Positions 9,326 through 17,028 of a stretch of 26,670 bases of DNA are shown here, one piece after another. The DNA comes from Planctomycetota bacterium (GTDB lineage Bacteria > Planctomycetota > PUPC01 > JACPCR01), in NCBI GenBank assembly GCA_030740295.1, contig JASLXP010000239.1:1-26670 (forward strand), given 5' to 3'. Each line of letters starts with the position of its first letter. Positions within the stretch are counted from its first letter, which is position 1. Below the pieces are notes generated by a model. The model had not been told where the DNA came from. It searched no databases and saw nothing but the letters and a program-made list of their open reading frames with translations. Both the position numbers and the translations under genes were made by a program.

Positions 9326-10627
9326 TTATTGCGGCCACAGATTCCGCAGACCCAGCCGCGCCATATCTGAAAAGTACTCCGGATACGTCTTTGCCGTGCA
9401 GCCGGGATCAAGAATCCCCACCCCCGGGATGCGAATGCCGGCCAGGGCCAGGCTCATGGCCATCCGGTGATCATCGTAGGTTTCGATTTCGACGCCGTGA
9501 AGCTCGCCTGGCTCGATGGAAAGGTAATCCTCTCCCTCCTCGATTCTCGCGCCGAGTTTTGAGATTTCTGTCGCAAGCGCAGAGATGCGGTCTGTCTCCT
9601 TGATGCGCAGATTGCCGATGTTGGTGATGGTTGTTCTGCCTTCTGCGAATAGCGCGATGGTCGCCAGCGTCTGCGCAGTATCGGGCATGTCGCCGAGGTC
9701 GAACTCGCCGCCCTTAAGGTCGCATCCGGTTACCCGGATGCCATCATCGTCTTCCTCCAGATCGCAGCCCATCTGGGCCAAGACGTCGACGAAACCGACA
9801 TCGCCCTGAGCTGACCCACGGGTAAGTCCGCGCACCTTGACGCTGCCTCCTGAAACTGCTGCCGCGCCCCAGAAATAACTGGCGTTCGAAGCATCCGGCT
9901 CGATCAGATAATCCTGTGCGGAGTAACCTTGCCGCCCGTTCACCTCGAAGCTTTTGTAGTTGTTGTTGACCACCGACGCGCCGAATCGGTCCATCACGTC
10001 GATGGTCATATCGATGTAAGGTCTGGAGACAAGATCTCCATCCACTTGAATCGTGCAGGGATTCTTTGCCAGGGGAGCAGCCATCAGGATGGCAGAGAAG
10101 TACTGGCTGCTGCGAGTGCCCGGCATCAGGCATCTGCCGCCAGACAGTCCTTCCGCGACGACGCGAACCGGGGGACATCCATCGCCATTCAGTGAAGTGA
10201 TTCTTCCGCCGAGCTGCCCGATCCCATCTATCAGATCCTGGATGGGGCGCTGCCGCATTCTGTCGATCCCGTCGAGGACAAAATCCCCCCTGCCCGCGCA
10301 GAGCCCTGCCGTCAGGAATCGGATCGTCGTCCCTGAGTTGCCGACGGACAGCTCTGCCTTCTTGCTTGGGAAATCCCCTCCCCTGCCACCGACTGTCAGA
10401 GTCTTGCCTTCGTCTGGCGTCTTAACACTGATCCCAAGTTCACGTAGAGCTTCGGCCATGTAACGGGTATCGTCGCTGTGCAGTGGACGCCGCAGCGTTG
10501 AAGTGCCACTGGCCAGCGCAGCAATCAGCAAGGCCCGGTTCGTGTAACTCTTGGAGCCAGGAATTTCGACCTCGCCACGGAGCGGGCCGCATGGCTGCAT
10601 TTCTAAAGCATCTGGTTTGGCTGACAT
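9326..10627 (-). CDS. aroA: 3-phosphoshikimate 1-carboxyvinyltransferase (EPSP synthase)
   Basis: This is the shikimate-pathway enzyme joining phosphoenolpyruvate to shikimate-3-phosphate. The 433-residue product from the ATG at 10627 shows the substrate-binding PGSKSYTNRALL near the N-terminus, the PEP-site loop VGNSGTTIRFLTAG, the arginine-rich DRMRQRPIQDL, and the C-terminal IKETDRISAL and TYDDHRMAMSLAL with the catalytic Asp and Glu. Length is normal. The ATG at 10627 is preferred over the GTG at 10645 because AGGA stands about 6 nt before it and the extra residues are not family-like. It is divergent from rsmG, and the spacer is filled by a paired palindrome. A 260-bp spacer separates its stop from thrC downstream, so joint transcription is uncertain. 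Confidence 0.96.
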   Translation of the reverse strand: MSAKPDALEMQPCGPLRGEVEIPGSKSYTNRALLIAALASGTSTLRRPLHSDDTRYMAEALRELGISVKTPDEGKTLTVGGRGGDFPSKKAELSVGNSGTTIRFLTAGLCAGRGDFVLDGIDRMRQRPIQDLIDGIGQLGGRITSLNGDGCPPVRVVAEGLSGGRCLMPGTRSSQYFSAILMAAPLAKNPCTIQVDGDLVSRPYIDMTIDVMDRFGASVVNNNYKSFEVNGRQGYSAQDYLIEPDASNASYFWGAAAVSGGSVKVRGLTRGSAQGDVGFVDVLAQMGCDLEEDDDGIRVTGCDLKGGEFDLGDMPDTAQTLATIALFAEGRTTITNIGNLRIKETDRISALATEISKLGARIEEGEDYLSIEPGELHGVEIETYDDHRMAMSLALAGIRIPGVGILDPGCTAKTYPEYFSDMARLGLRNLWPQ

Positions 10628-10640
10628 AGATCGTCCTGTG

Positions 10641-10713
10641 GCCACAGGCTGCCAGCCTGTGAGCCAGGTAAGTTAAATCTGAATGAGCTCACAGGCTGGT
10701 GGCAGCCTGTGGC
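10641..10713. repeat. Paired REP-like palindrome between aroA and rsmG
   Basis: Two arms, 10641-10664 and 10687-10713, are inverted copies of each other apart from a 3-nt insertion in the right arm. Each arm is itself a palindrome built on CACAGGCTG and CAGCCTGTG. The region can fold as two side-by-side hairpins or one long cruciform. It lies in the divergent spacer and ends 13 bp from the aroA start codon, so it would be in or next to the aroA leader. Its look is that of a mobile REP or MITE-like intergenic unit. Confidence 0.75.
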
Positions 10714-10762
10714 TACGAATTAACTGCCGCTTGTACTTCGTTTCGCGGTCGATGCAAAACTG

Positions 10763-11386
10763 ATGAATCTCATCCGAAAGTATTTTCCAGACCTGGCGGA
10801 ATCGCAGGTCGAGGCTTTCGAGCTCTTGGGCTCGTTGGTCCGGCATTGGAACGCACAGATCAATCTGGTTTCAAGGAAGGACATCGATCACCTCTATCTT
10901 CATCACGTCCTCCATTCCCTGGCCATCGCCAGATTCATATCATTCAAGGATGGCACCCGAGTGATGGACTTTGGGACCGGCGGCGGCTTCCCGGGCATAC
11001 CGCTGGCAATCATGTACCCCGATGTGGATTTTCACCTTGTCGATTCAACCGGGAAAAAAATAAAGGCCGTCAAGGCGATCGTTCAAGGTCTGAGAATCGA
11101 GAATGCGTTCGGCATTCATGCTCGGGCTGAGGAAATTGATGACTGTTTCGACTTCATCACGGTGCGTGCGGTGAAAGACATGAGCCAGATGGTCGAGTGG
11201 TGCAGAGGCAAGATTGAAGCAGTGCAGAGAAATGAAACAGACAACGGCCTGCTGGCCCTCAAAGGAGGAGCTGTTACTGAAGAGTTGGCGAGGTTTCCCA
11301 AAGCCACAGTCATAGATATTTCTGATCTTTTCGAAGAAGATTTTTTTGAAACAAAGAAGCTGGTCCATCTGCCACTGGAAGGCTGA
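10763..11386 (+). CDS. rsmG: 16S rRNA (guanine527-N7)-methyltransferase RsmG
   Basis: The 207-residue protein has the RsmG layout: an N-terminal helical part with HWNAQINLVSRKD, the HHVLHSLA tract, and the SAM-binding loop MDFGTGGGFPGIPLA at residues 68-82, followed by the acidic end of strand 2 (HLVDSTGKK). TVRAV near the middle and the later LLALKGG are also family marks. It methylates N7 of G527 in 16S rRNA. The usual neighbour mnmG is absent. The ATG start has no clear ribosome binding site, but it fits the family N-terminus. A T7 run at 11341-11347 lies inside the gene and does not disturb the frame. Confidence 0.93.
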   Translation: MNLIRKYFPDLAESQVEAFELLGSLVRHWNAQINLVSRKDIDHLYLHHVLHSLAIARFISFKDGTRVMDFGTGGGFPGIPLAIMYPDVDFHLVDSTGKKIKAVKAIVQGLRIENAFGIHARAEEIDDCFDFITVRAVKDMSQMVEWCRGKIEAVQRNETDNGLLALKGGAVTEELARFPKATVIDISDLFEEDFFETKKLVHLPLEG

Positions 11387-11393
11387 CATCAGA

Positions 11394-11409
11394 CCGAGAG
11401 CTGTCTCGG
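11394..11409 (+). terminator. Possible rsmG terminator hairpin
   Basis: A perfect 6-bp stem (CCGAGA with TCTCGG) and 4-nt loop begin 8 nt after the rsmG stop codon. Position and symmetry fit a terminator, but the T tract is missing. Confidence 0.35.
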
Positions 11410-11421
11410 CCGTGTCAGCAT

Positions 11422-11449
11422 TTGCCTCGTTTCGCCCCCCTCCTATAAT
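11422..11449 (+). promoter_or_regulatory. Sigma-70-like promoter for nadA
   Basis: A perfect TATAAT at 11444-11449 is preceded at 16-bp spacing by TTGCCT (11422-11427), which keeps the TTG core of the -35 box. The predicted leader to the nadA ATG is about 50 nt and ends in a good ribosome binding site (GAGAGG at 11497-11502). I saw no operator-like repeat around it. Confidence 0.45.
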
Positions 11450-11507
11450 CCCCCGCCATTCTTCTCGCGGCCCTATCCGCGTGCATTCCCCCTACTGAGA
11501 GGTATCC

Positions 11508-12605
11508 ATGGCGACTTTGGTTTTTCCGGAGCTTCTGCCACCCCAGCTATCCCGCCTGACACCTGAGGAAACGGATGAGCGGATTATCGCGGCCAAAGGA
11601 ACGCTTGGCTCACGGCTGGTCATTTTGGGACATCACTATCAGCGGGACGCAGTCATCAAGTTTGCCGATTTCCGAGGCGATTCTTTCAAGCTCTGCCAGG
11701 AAGCCGCGTCCTGCCCGGACGCGGAATACATCGTCTTTGCCGGCGTGCATTTCATGGCCGAGAGTGCGGATATCCTCAGCGGAGAACACCAGCGGGTGAT
11801 TCTGCCCGATCTTTCGGCCGGATGTTCCATGGCCGATATGGCCGACAGCGAACAGGTCGACGATTGCTGGGCCCAACTCACCGAAACGACGGACGAGGCC
11901 ATCATTCCGATCACCTACATGAATTCGACGGCCGCGCTGAAGTCTTTTTGCGGTCAGAACAACGGCGCGGTCTGCACCTCGTCCAATGCGGAGAGCATGC
12001 TGACATGGGCCTGGGATCAGGGCGAGAAGGTCCTGTTCTTCCCTGACCAGCATCTCGGACGCAACACTGCAGCGAAGATGGGCGTGCCCCTCGACAAAAT
12101 GATCGTCTGGGATCCGCATGCGGAATTCGGCGGCGTCACCAATGACCAGATTCGTGACGCGAAAGTGATTCTCTGGAAGGGCCACTGCTCAGTGCACCAG
12201 CGATTCAGTGTCGAACATATCGAAGATGCTCGGGAACAGTTCCCCGGATGCAGAGTCATCGTGCATCCCGAGTGTTCCTATGATGTGGTCCAGGCCGCGG
12301 ATGAAAACGGCTCCACCAATTACATCATCAAGGCCATCGAGGCGGGCGAGCCGGGCACTACCTGGATCGTCGGCACCGAGATTCACCTGGTAAATCGGCT
12401 CAGCCACGAGATCGAGAACCAGACTGTGCACTGCCTGGACGATTGCATGTGCATGTGCGCCACCATGTACCGCATCGATCCCGAACATCTTCTCTGGTCC
12501 CTTGAAAACCTAATCGAGGGCCGCGTGGTCAACCAAATCTCTGTGGATGATGAGACCCGGAAATGGGCTCTGGTGGCTTTGGACAGGATGCTGGCGCACG
12601 CGTAG
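11508..12605 (+). CDS. nadA: Quinolinate synthase A
   Basis: NadA condenses iminoaspartate with dihydroxyacetone phosphate to quinolinate, the precursor of NAD, using a [4Fe-4S] cluster. The 365-residue length matches the long bacterial form. Candidate cluster cysteines are seen at about C106 (LSAGCSMAD), C227 (GHCSVH) and in CMCMC (313-317), the spacing known for the Bacillus-type protein. ILGHHYQRD near the N-terminus and HPECSYDV are typical. The start is ATG at 11508 with GAGAGG 5 nt upstream. Its own promoter-like site precedes it. The partner genes nadB and nadC are not in the window. Confidence 0.96.
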   Translation: MATLVFPELLPPQLSRLTPEETDERIIAAKGTLGSRLVILGHHYQRDAVIKFADFRGDSFKLCQEAASCPDAEYIVFAGVHFMAESADILSGEHQRVILPDLSAGCSMADMADSEQVDDCWAQLTETTDEAIIPITYMNSTAALKSFCGQNNGAVCTSSNAESMLTWAWDQGEKVLFFPDQHLGRNTAAKMGVPLDKMIVWDPHAEFGGVTNDQIRDAKVILWKGHCSVHQRFSVEHIEDAREQFPGCRVIVHPECSYDVVQAADENGSTNYIIKAIEAGEPGTTWIVGTEIHLVNRLSHEIENQTVHCLDDCMCMCATMYRIDPEHLLWSLENLIEGRVVNQISVDDETRKWALVALDRMLAHA

Positions 12606-12700
12606 TGCTGACAATCCGTGGCAGCATCTCTGAATATCACTACTCGGCTCCCTTGGCAGGTTGAGAGTCTGCACTACTAGGCCGAGACAAAAGCAAATTT

Positions 12701-12910
12701 ACGGATTTGAATGAGGGGCAAAGCCCCGTCCGTTTGCCTAGCCCAGCCCAACGGGCTGGGTTTTCGGGCAGGTCATCCTTAGGGGCAACGCCCCGGTCAT
12801 TTGCCCCAATAAATGGCCGGGGCGTTGCCCCTTTCCAAATCTCTGTACCATTCACCCAGCCCGTTGGGCTGGGCTAGGCAAACGGACGGGGCTTCGCCCC
12901 TGAAATCCGT
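12701..12910. repeat. 210-bp nested inverted repeat (MITE/REP-like) in the nadA to cobA-hemD spacer
   Basis: This element fills most of the 344-bp spacer 12606-12949. The ends are ACGGATTT at 12701 and its complement finishing at 12910. Within the arms, 41 nt at 12721-12761 are exactly the reverse complement of 12854-12894, and a second pair (12781-12802 with 12811-12832) closes the centre. Smaller palindromes sit inside each arm: GGGGC/GCCCC pairs, and CCCAGCCC facing GGGCTGGG. There is no open reading frame of note inside. The remaining spacer (12606-12700 and 12911-12949) shows nothing I recognise. The structure fits a non-autonomous palindromic mobile unit, which may also act as a two-way terminator. 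Confidence 0.85.
12781..12832. terminator. Central 22-bp hairpin, possible bidirectional terminator
   Basis: Positions 12781-12802 pair with 12811-12832 over 22 bp with a single T-G wobble and an 8-nt loop. It lies between two convergent genes (nadA and the tetrapyrrole fusion gene). Stability should be very high on both strands. No long T run follows on either side. Confidence 0.5.
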
Positions 12911-12949
12911 CAGAACGACTCCGGCGTGGAGGACTACATCCTTGCACCA

Positions 12950-14506
12950 TCACGATTCCGAGTTGGCAAGGTCATCCAATATCGCATCCACCAGGCCCGG
13001 TATCGTGTGCTCCTCTGCCATCACTGAAACCGGGACGCCGTTCTCTCGCATGGTGGCCGCCGTCGTGGGGCCAATGGCGGCGAATCTGGTCGTGCCTTGA
13101 ATCTGGGATAACAGCTCTTCCCCGAGCAACTCGGTGAAGTTTTTCGCAGTCGAAGAGCTGGTGAAGGTGACCCACGAAACCGCACCGTTCCGAAACTGTT
13201 GGAGCACGTGCAGGGGCACGGAGGGCGGCAGGGCTGTTTTGTAGGCATCTACCTGGACCGCCTCCGCGCCAAGTCCTTCGATTCCATCCGGCAAAGTTGA
13301 CGGCGCGATATCGGCCCGCGGCAGCAGGAAGCGCTTGCCGCTCAAGTCCCCGACCTTTCCAAGCTCTTCGACAATACTTTCCGCTTTGAACTTGGCCGGC
13401 ATCAGGTCGACTTTGAGCCGGCAGCCTTCGAGTGCGTTTGAGGTGGCGGGGCCAATGGCGCATAGCTTGACACCAGCCAGAGCGCGCGCATCGAGTCCGA
13501 GTCGATTCAGACGATGGAAGACGGCATCCACCGCATTGGCGCTTGTGAAGACCAGCCAATCGAAACGATTCAGCTTCTGAAGTTGTTCATCCAGCGGGCC
13601 GTTGTCTGCCGCCGGCTCGATCTGAATCGTTGGAAATTCCAGTGTTTCCGCACCGAATAACTCGAGAAGATCGACCAGGGCGCTTGCCTGATGCTGTGAC
13701 CGAGTGACCACGATTCGCTGCCCGAACAATGGCTTCTTCTCATACCACTGCAGAGTGGAACGAAGCGAAACCACGTCCCCGAGGATCATCACCGCAGGTG
13801 CGCCCATGCCAGCGGCTTCGAAACGCTCGACTATGTTTTCGAGCGTCCCTTCAACTGTGCGTTGTTCCGGCAGTGTCCCCCATTGGGTGATGGCGACGGG
13901 GGTGTCCGGGCTGCGGCCGTATTCCATAAGGTTGCTGACGATTTCATCGAGTCGCCTCGCTCCCATCACAAAAACCATAGTGCCGGCTGACGTTGCGATC
14001 CGCTGCCACTCCTCCGGTGTCATCGGCTTCTCCGGATGCCGGTGACCGGTAACCACCGCAAGACTCGATGTGAAGCGCCGGTGTGTCACAGGTATCCCGG
14101 CATAGGCAGGAACAGCCGTGGCCGACGAAACACCAGGCACAAATTCAAAAGGGACACCAGCGGTGGCGAGGGCCTCGGCCTCTTCTCCGCCGCGGGCAAA
14201 GAGGCATGGGTCGCCGCCCTTGAGCCTTACGACCGTCTGTCCCTGCTGGCCTCTATCGACCAGTAATTCGTTGATGCTTTCCTGTTCCATCCATTTACTT
14301 TCGGCTCGTTTGCCAACGAAGATGAGCTCGCACTCAGGTTTGGCGTGTCGAAGCAGGGATGTGTTTACCAGCGAATCGTAAACGACAACATCCGCCCGCT
14401 GCAGGCACTTCATTCCCTTCACGGTGATCAGGCCAGGGTCGCCGGGCCCCCCGCCTGCCAGATAGACGATTCCATGCTTTGGTGGTGAAGTAGATGAGTC
14501 GTTCAT
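12950..14506 (-). CDS. cobA-hemD: Uroporphyrinogen-III C-methyltransferase / uroporphyrinogen-III synthase fusion
   Basis: The 518-residue product joins two enzymes of tetrapyrrole synthesis. Residues 12-250 are the SAM-dependent methyltransferase that turns uroporphyrinogen III into precorrin-2: YLAGGGPGDPGLIT at the N-terminus, VRLKGGDPCLFARGGEE for SAM binding, PGVSSATAVPAYAGIPVTHR, and MILGDVV at the end. Residues 262-510 are uroporphyrinogen-III synthase, with IVVTRSQHQA at the start and the conserved FTSANAV and FTSSSTAKNF segments. The product should supply siroheme or cobalamin precursors. The ATG at 14506 is chosen because the upstream extension is made of repeat DNA (YYALRITYYVLRI-like), although no ribosome binding site is visible before it. 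Other hem genes are not nearby. Confidence 0.95.
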   Translation of the reverse strand: MNDSSTSPPKHGIVYLAGGGPGDPGLITVKGMKCLQRADVVVYDSLVNTSLLRHAKPECELIFVGKRAESKWMEQESINELLVDRGQQGQTVVRLKGGDPCLFARGGEEAEALATAGVPFEFVPGVSSATAVPAYAGIPVTHRRFTSSLAVVTGHRHPEKPMTPEEWQRIATSAGTMVFVMGARRLDEIVSNLMEYGRSPDTPVAITQWGTLPEQRTVEGTLENIVERFEAAGMGAPAVMILGDVVSLRSTLQWYEKKPLFGQRIVVTRSQHQASALVDLLELFGAETLEFPTIQIEPAADNGPLDEQLQKLNRFDWLVFTSANAVDAVFHRLNRLGLDARALAGVKLCAIGPATSNALEGCRLKVDLMPAKFKAESIVEELGKVGDLSGKRFLLPRADIAPSTLPDGIEGLGAEAVQVDAYKTALPPSVPLHVLQQFRNGAVSWVTFTSSSTAKNFTELLGEELLSQIQGTTRFAAIGPTTAATMRENGVPVSVMAEEHTIPGLVDAILDDLANSES

Positions 14507-14872
14507 CTGATAAATGATACGTAATACGTAATACGTAATACGTAAGGCGTAATACGTACGTAATGCCAAGCGGTCGTTTTCATAAGTATCCCAACATGAC
14601 GCAGCAGCGATATGTGGGGGGCATCCCGACCGCCAGAGTGACGATGTCGTTCAGAGGCTCGGAGGAGCAGCTTCGCTGCTTTGGCGGGTGAGACGCCCCC
14701 ACAGTCCCCACAGTGCATACGTCGGAGCATTTTCGGCGAGGAGTGTCAAGAGGTGTTGTTACGACTAAAAAGATACCCCCTCGGCGTTCCCTACAACACC
14801 GGAATCTCAGCCCAAATAATGCTCATTATCGCTGTCGGCCCACCTCTGTCCCTTAATTTACGTCATTACGTA
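14507..14872. other. 366-bp spacer bounded by oppositely oriented heptamer arrays
   Basis: The spacer contains a 7-bp tandem array at its left edge, and the opposite-strand copy at its right edge runs into galE. Between them I see a short hairpin (AGCAGC and GCTGCT, 14666-14680) and no convincing gene; a plus-strand open frame from 14681 is mostly antisense to galE. A GATAAT-like box on the minus strand (14825-14830) lacks a -35 partner. Confidence 0.6.
14519..14564 (+). repeat. Tandem heptamer array ACGTAAT, left copy
   Basis: About six copies of ACGTAAT lie in direct order. Four are consecutive (14519-14546, the last ending in G), followed by a GCGTAAT variant, an ACGT fragment and a final full copy. 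The array ends 12 bp from the cobA-hemD start codon and takes the place where a ribosome binding site would be expected. Confidence 0.85.
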
Positions 14873-14892
14873 TTACGTATTACGTATTACGT
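14865..14892 (-). repeat. Tandem heptamer array, right copy, overlapping galE 3' end
   Basis: Four exact ATTACGT units are seen on the plus strand, which are ACGTAAT units on the minus strand, so this array is inverted relative to that at 14519-14564. A partial unit precedes it at 14857-14864. The galE stop codon (14873-14875) and its last residues are encoded inside this array. Confidence 0.88.
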
Positions 14893-15856
14893 CTTTCTCA
14901 AACAGCCAGGCATGCTCGATGATGGTCATCAAATCCGCGTACTGTGGATTCCAGCCGAGCAACCTCTGCGCCTTGTTGCTCTCAGCCACCAATGTGTCTG
15001 CGTCACCCTCTCTTCTGTCCGCGTGGATTACGGGTATCTCTCGGCCGGTCACTTCCTCGGATGCCGAGATCACTTCCCGAACGGTGAAGCCCTGCCCGTT
15101 ACCGAGGTTGTAGACGCTGCTTCCGGAGCCTTTCCAAAGCTGCTCCAGGGCCAAGAGATGTGCCTGGCAAAGATCGACCACGTGTACGTAGTCCCGCACG
15201 CAGGTGCCGTCCCGTGTCTCGTAATCCGAGCCAAAGATTGAGATGTTTTCGCGTCGGCCAGAGGCAGCACGCAGGACGAGCGGGATGAGATGCGATTCGG
15301 GTTCGTGTCTTTCGCCAAGCTCGCCGTCGGGGTCTGAGCCCGCAGCATTGAAATACCTGAGGCAGACCGAACGCAGGCCGTGCGCGACGTCATAATCCCG
15401 TAACGCTTGCTCGACCATCCATTTGGATTTGCCGTAAGGATTGATGGGGCGAGATGGATGCGTTTCGTCGATCGGCACTTGTATCGGGTTGCCAAAGATG
15501 GCGGCTGTCGAGGAAAAGATGAATGCCTTCACGTCGTGGCGGACCAGCGCGTCCAGTAGATTCAGAGTGTTGCAGAAATTATTCCTGTAGTACTTGCCGG
15601 GCTTCTCCACGGACTCGCCAACCTGGATGAATGAAGCAAAGTGCATCACTCCATCGAAGTTGTGCTCGGCGAACACGTGGTCAAGACATTCCGTGTCAGC
15701 AATATCGCCCTCAACAAATTCGCCGCCGAGCACAGCATCCCTGTACCCGGTGGAAAGGTTGTCAAGAACGACCACTTCCAGGTCGGACCGCAAGAGCATC
15801 TTCACCATGTGCGAGCCGATATAACCAGCGCCGCCTACAACCAATACTTTTCTCAT
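14873..15856 (-). CDS. galE: UDP-glucose 4-epimerase
   Basis: GalE interconverts UDP-galactose and UDP-glucose with bound NAD. The 327-residue protein has the Rossmann loop VVGGAGYIGSH at residues 6-16, the catalytic pair in FSSTAAIFG (about S116/T117) and YGKSK (Y141 and K145, 25 residues on), and RYFNAAGSDPDG, all typical of bacterial GalE. It begins 1 bp after the galK stop, with GGAAGGA about 8 nt upstream, as the last gene of trpS-galK-galE. The last few residues (DVIRNT) come from the heptamer array and replace the short WHxxHPxGY-type tail that many GalE proteins carry. The core is intact, so activity is expected. galT is not in the window. Confidence 0.95.
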   Translation of the reverse strand: MRKVLVVGGAGYIGSHMVKMLLRSDLEVVVLDNLSTGYRDAVLGGEFVEGDIADTECLDHVFAEHNFDGVMHFASFIQVGESVEKPGKYYRNNFCNTLNLLDALVRHDVKAFIFSSTAAIFGNPIQVPIDETHPSRPINPYGKSKWMVEQALRDYDVAHGLRSVCLRYFNAAGSDPDGELGERHEPESHLIPLVLRAASGRRENISIFGSDYETRDGTCVRDYVHVVDLCQAHLLALEQLWKGSGSSVYNLGNGQGFTVREVISASEEVTGREIPVIHADRREGDADTLVAESNKAQRLLGWNPQYADLMTIIEHAWLFEKDVIRNT

Positions 15857-15857
15857 T

Positions 15858-17015
15858 TCAATTTCCTTCCGAGATCAGGCCTGCACCATCCGTAGCCCTG
15901 CAAATGTAGATGGAAGGCTTATGGTCAGCAGCGTCGCAGTATGCCTTTCCGACGTTCGGGACAAAAGCATCGACTTCCGTGTCATTCACCAGTGCCACCG
16001 CACACCCGCCAAAACCAGCTCCTGTCATTCGCGCCCCAAGGCATCCCGGCTGGGCCCTTGCAGCGTCGACCATTGTATCGAGCTCATTGCTCGAAACTTC
16101 AAAATCATCTTTGAGGCTTTCGTGGCTCTGGTTCATAAGCTCGCCCAGCTTGTCTGCGTCGCCGTTTTGCATCGCTTCGGATGCCGCGACGGTTCGCTCA
16201 TTTTCCGTGATGACGTGTCTCGCACGTTTCAGTGTGAGTGTGTCCAGTTCCTGAGATTTCTCTTTCAGCTCTGCAGAGGTCACATCACGTAGAACTTTCG
16301 CGCCGAAGAATTCTGCAGCCCTTTCGCATTGGCTGCGGCGTTCGTTGTATGCGCTGTCTACCAAGCCACGCCGGGTCGCTGTGTCCAGGACAACCACTGA
16401 CGTGCCCGGCGGCAGCGGTACTGCCTTCAGTTCGAGTGAGCGACAGTCGATCAAAACGGCGTGACCATCCTGCCCGGTTGCTGAGATCATCTGATCCATG
16501 ATTCCGCAGTTTACGCCCACCCACTGGTTCTCCGCCTTCTGTCCGAGCAGGGCCATCTTGCGGGGGGCCCAATCAAAATCAGAAACCGAGCAGAATGCCC
16601 GAGCGGTGGCCAGCTCCAGCGCGGCTGATGAGGACAAGCCAGCACCTACCGGAACATCACTGGCCACGACGCCTTCCCAACCATTCAGATTCAGCCCCTT
16701 TTCCTGAAGCACATTCGCAACGCCCTTCAGATACTCGCCCCATCCTTCTCCTTTTGAAAGAGTGTCCAGTGAGAACTCCGCGAGCTCTTCAAAGTCGGTT
16801 GATGTCACCGAGACCAAATCACCATCCCTCGGCCGGAGCGCGATCCAGACAGCCCTGTCGATGGCCATCGGCATCACGAAGCCATCGTTGTAATCCGTAT
16901 GTTCTCCGATGATGTTCACTCGGCCCGGCGCACGCACGACGTAAGCTGGCTCTTCATCAAACCGGGATTGGAAGGCTTCGACTGCCAGTTGCTTGGGCGG
17001 CATTTCAGAATTCAT
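15858..17015 (-). CDS. galK: Galactokinase
   Basis: This GHMP-family kinase phosphorylates galactose at C1. The 385-residue product has the galactose-binding signature RAPGRVNIIGEHTDYNDG, the ATP-binding VPVGAGLSSSAALELA, the catalytic-base region NCGIMDQMIS, and the C-terminal MTGAGFGGCAVAL, so all GHMP motifs are present. The ATG at 17015 is 13 bp after the trpS stop. A TTG at 17036 would overlap trpS and is less likely. Neither has a strong ribosome binding site. It stands between trpS and galE in one operon, so the sugar genes probably share the trpS promoter. Confidence 0.95.
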   Translation of the reverse strand: MNSEMPPKQLAVEAFQSRFDEEPAYVVRAPGRVNIIGEHTDYNDGFVMPMAIDRAVWIALRPRDGDLVSVTSTDFEELAEFSLDTLSKGEGWGEYLKGVANVLQEKGLNLNGWEGVVASDVPVGAGLSSSAALELATARAFCSVSDFDWAPRKMALLGQKAENQWVGVNCGIMDQMISATGQDGHAVLIDCRSLELKAVPLPPGTSVVVLDTATRRGLVDSAYNERRSQCERAAEFFGAKVLRDVTSAELKEKSQELDTLTLKRARHVITENERTVAASEAMQNGDADKLGELMNQSHESLKDDFEVSSNELDTMVDAARAQPGCLGARMTGAGFGGCAVALVNDTEVDAFVPNVGKAYCDAADHKPSIYICRATDGAGLISEGN

Positions 17016-17028
17016 GGAACTTTTATGT

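Noticed and set aside
14519..14564. Heptamer array as a CRISPR
   Set aside because: The units are 7 bp with no spacers, and there are no cas genes.
14681..15241. 186-residue plus-strand open frame near the heptamer arrays
   Set aside because: Most of it is antisense to galE, and part is encoded by the repeat. There is no domain or signal peptide.
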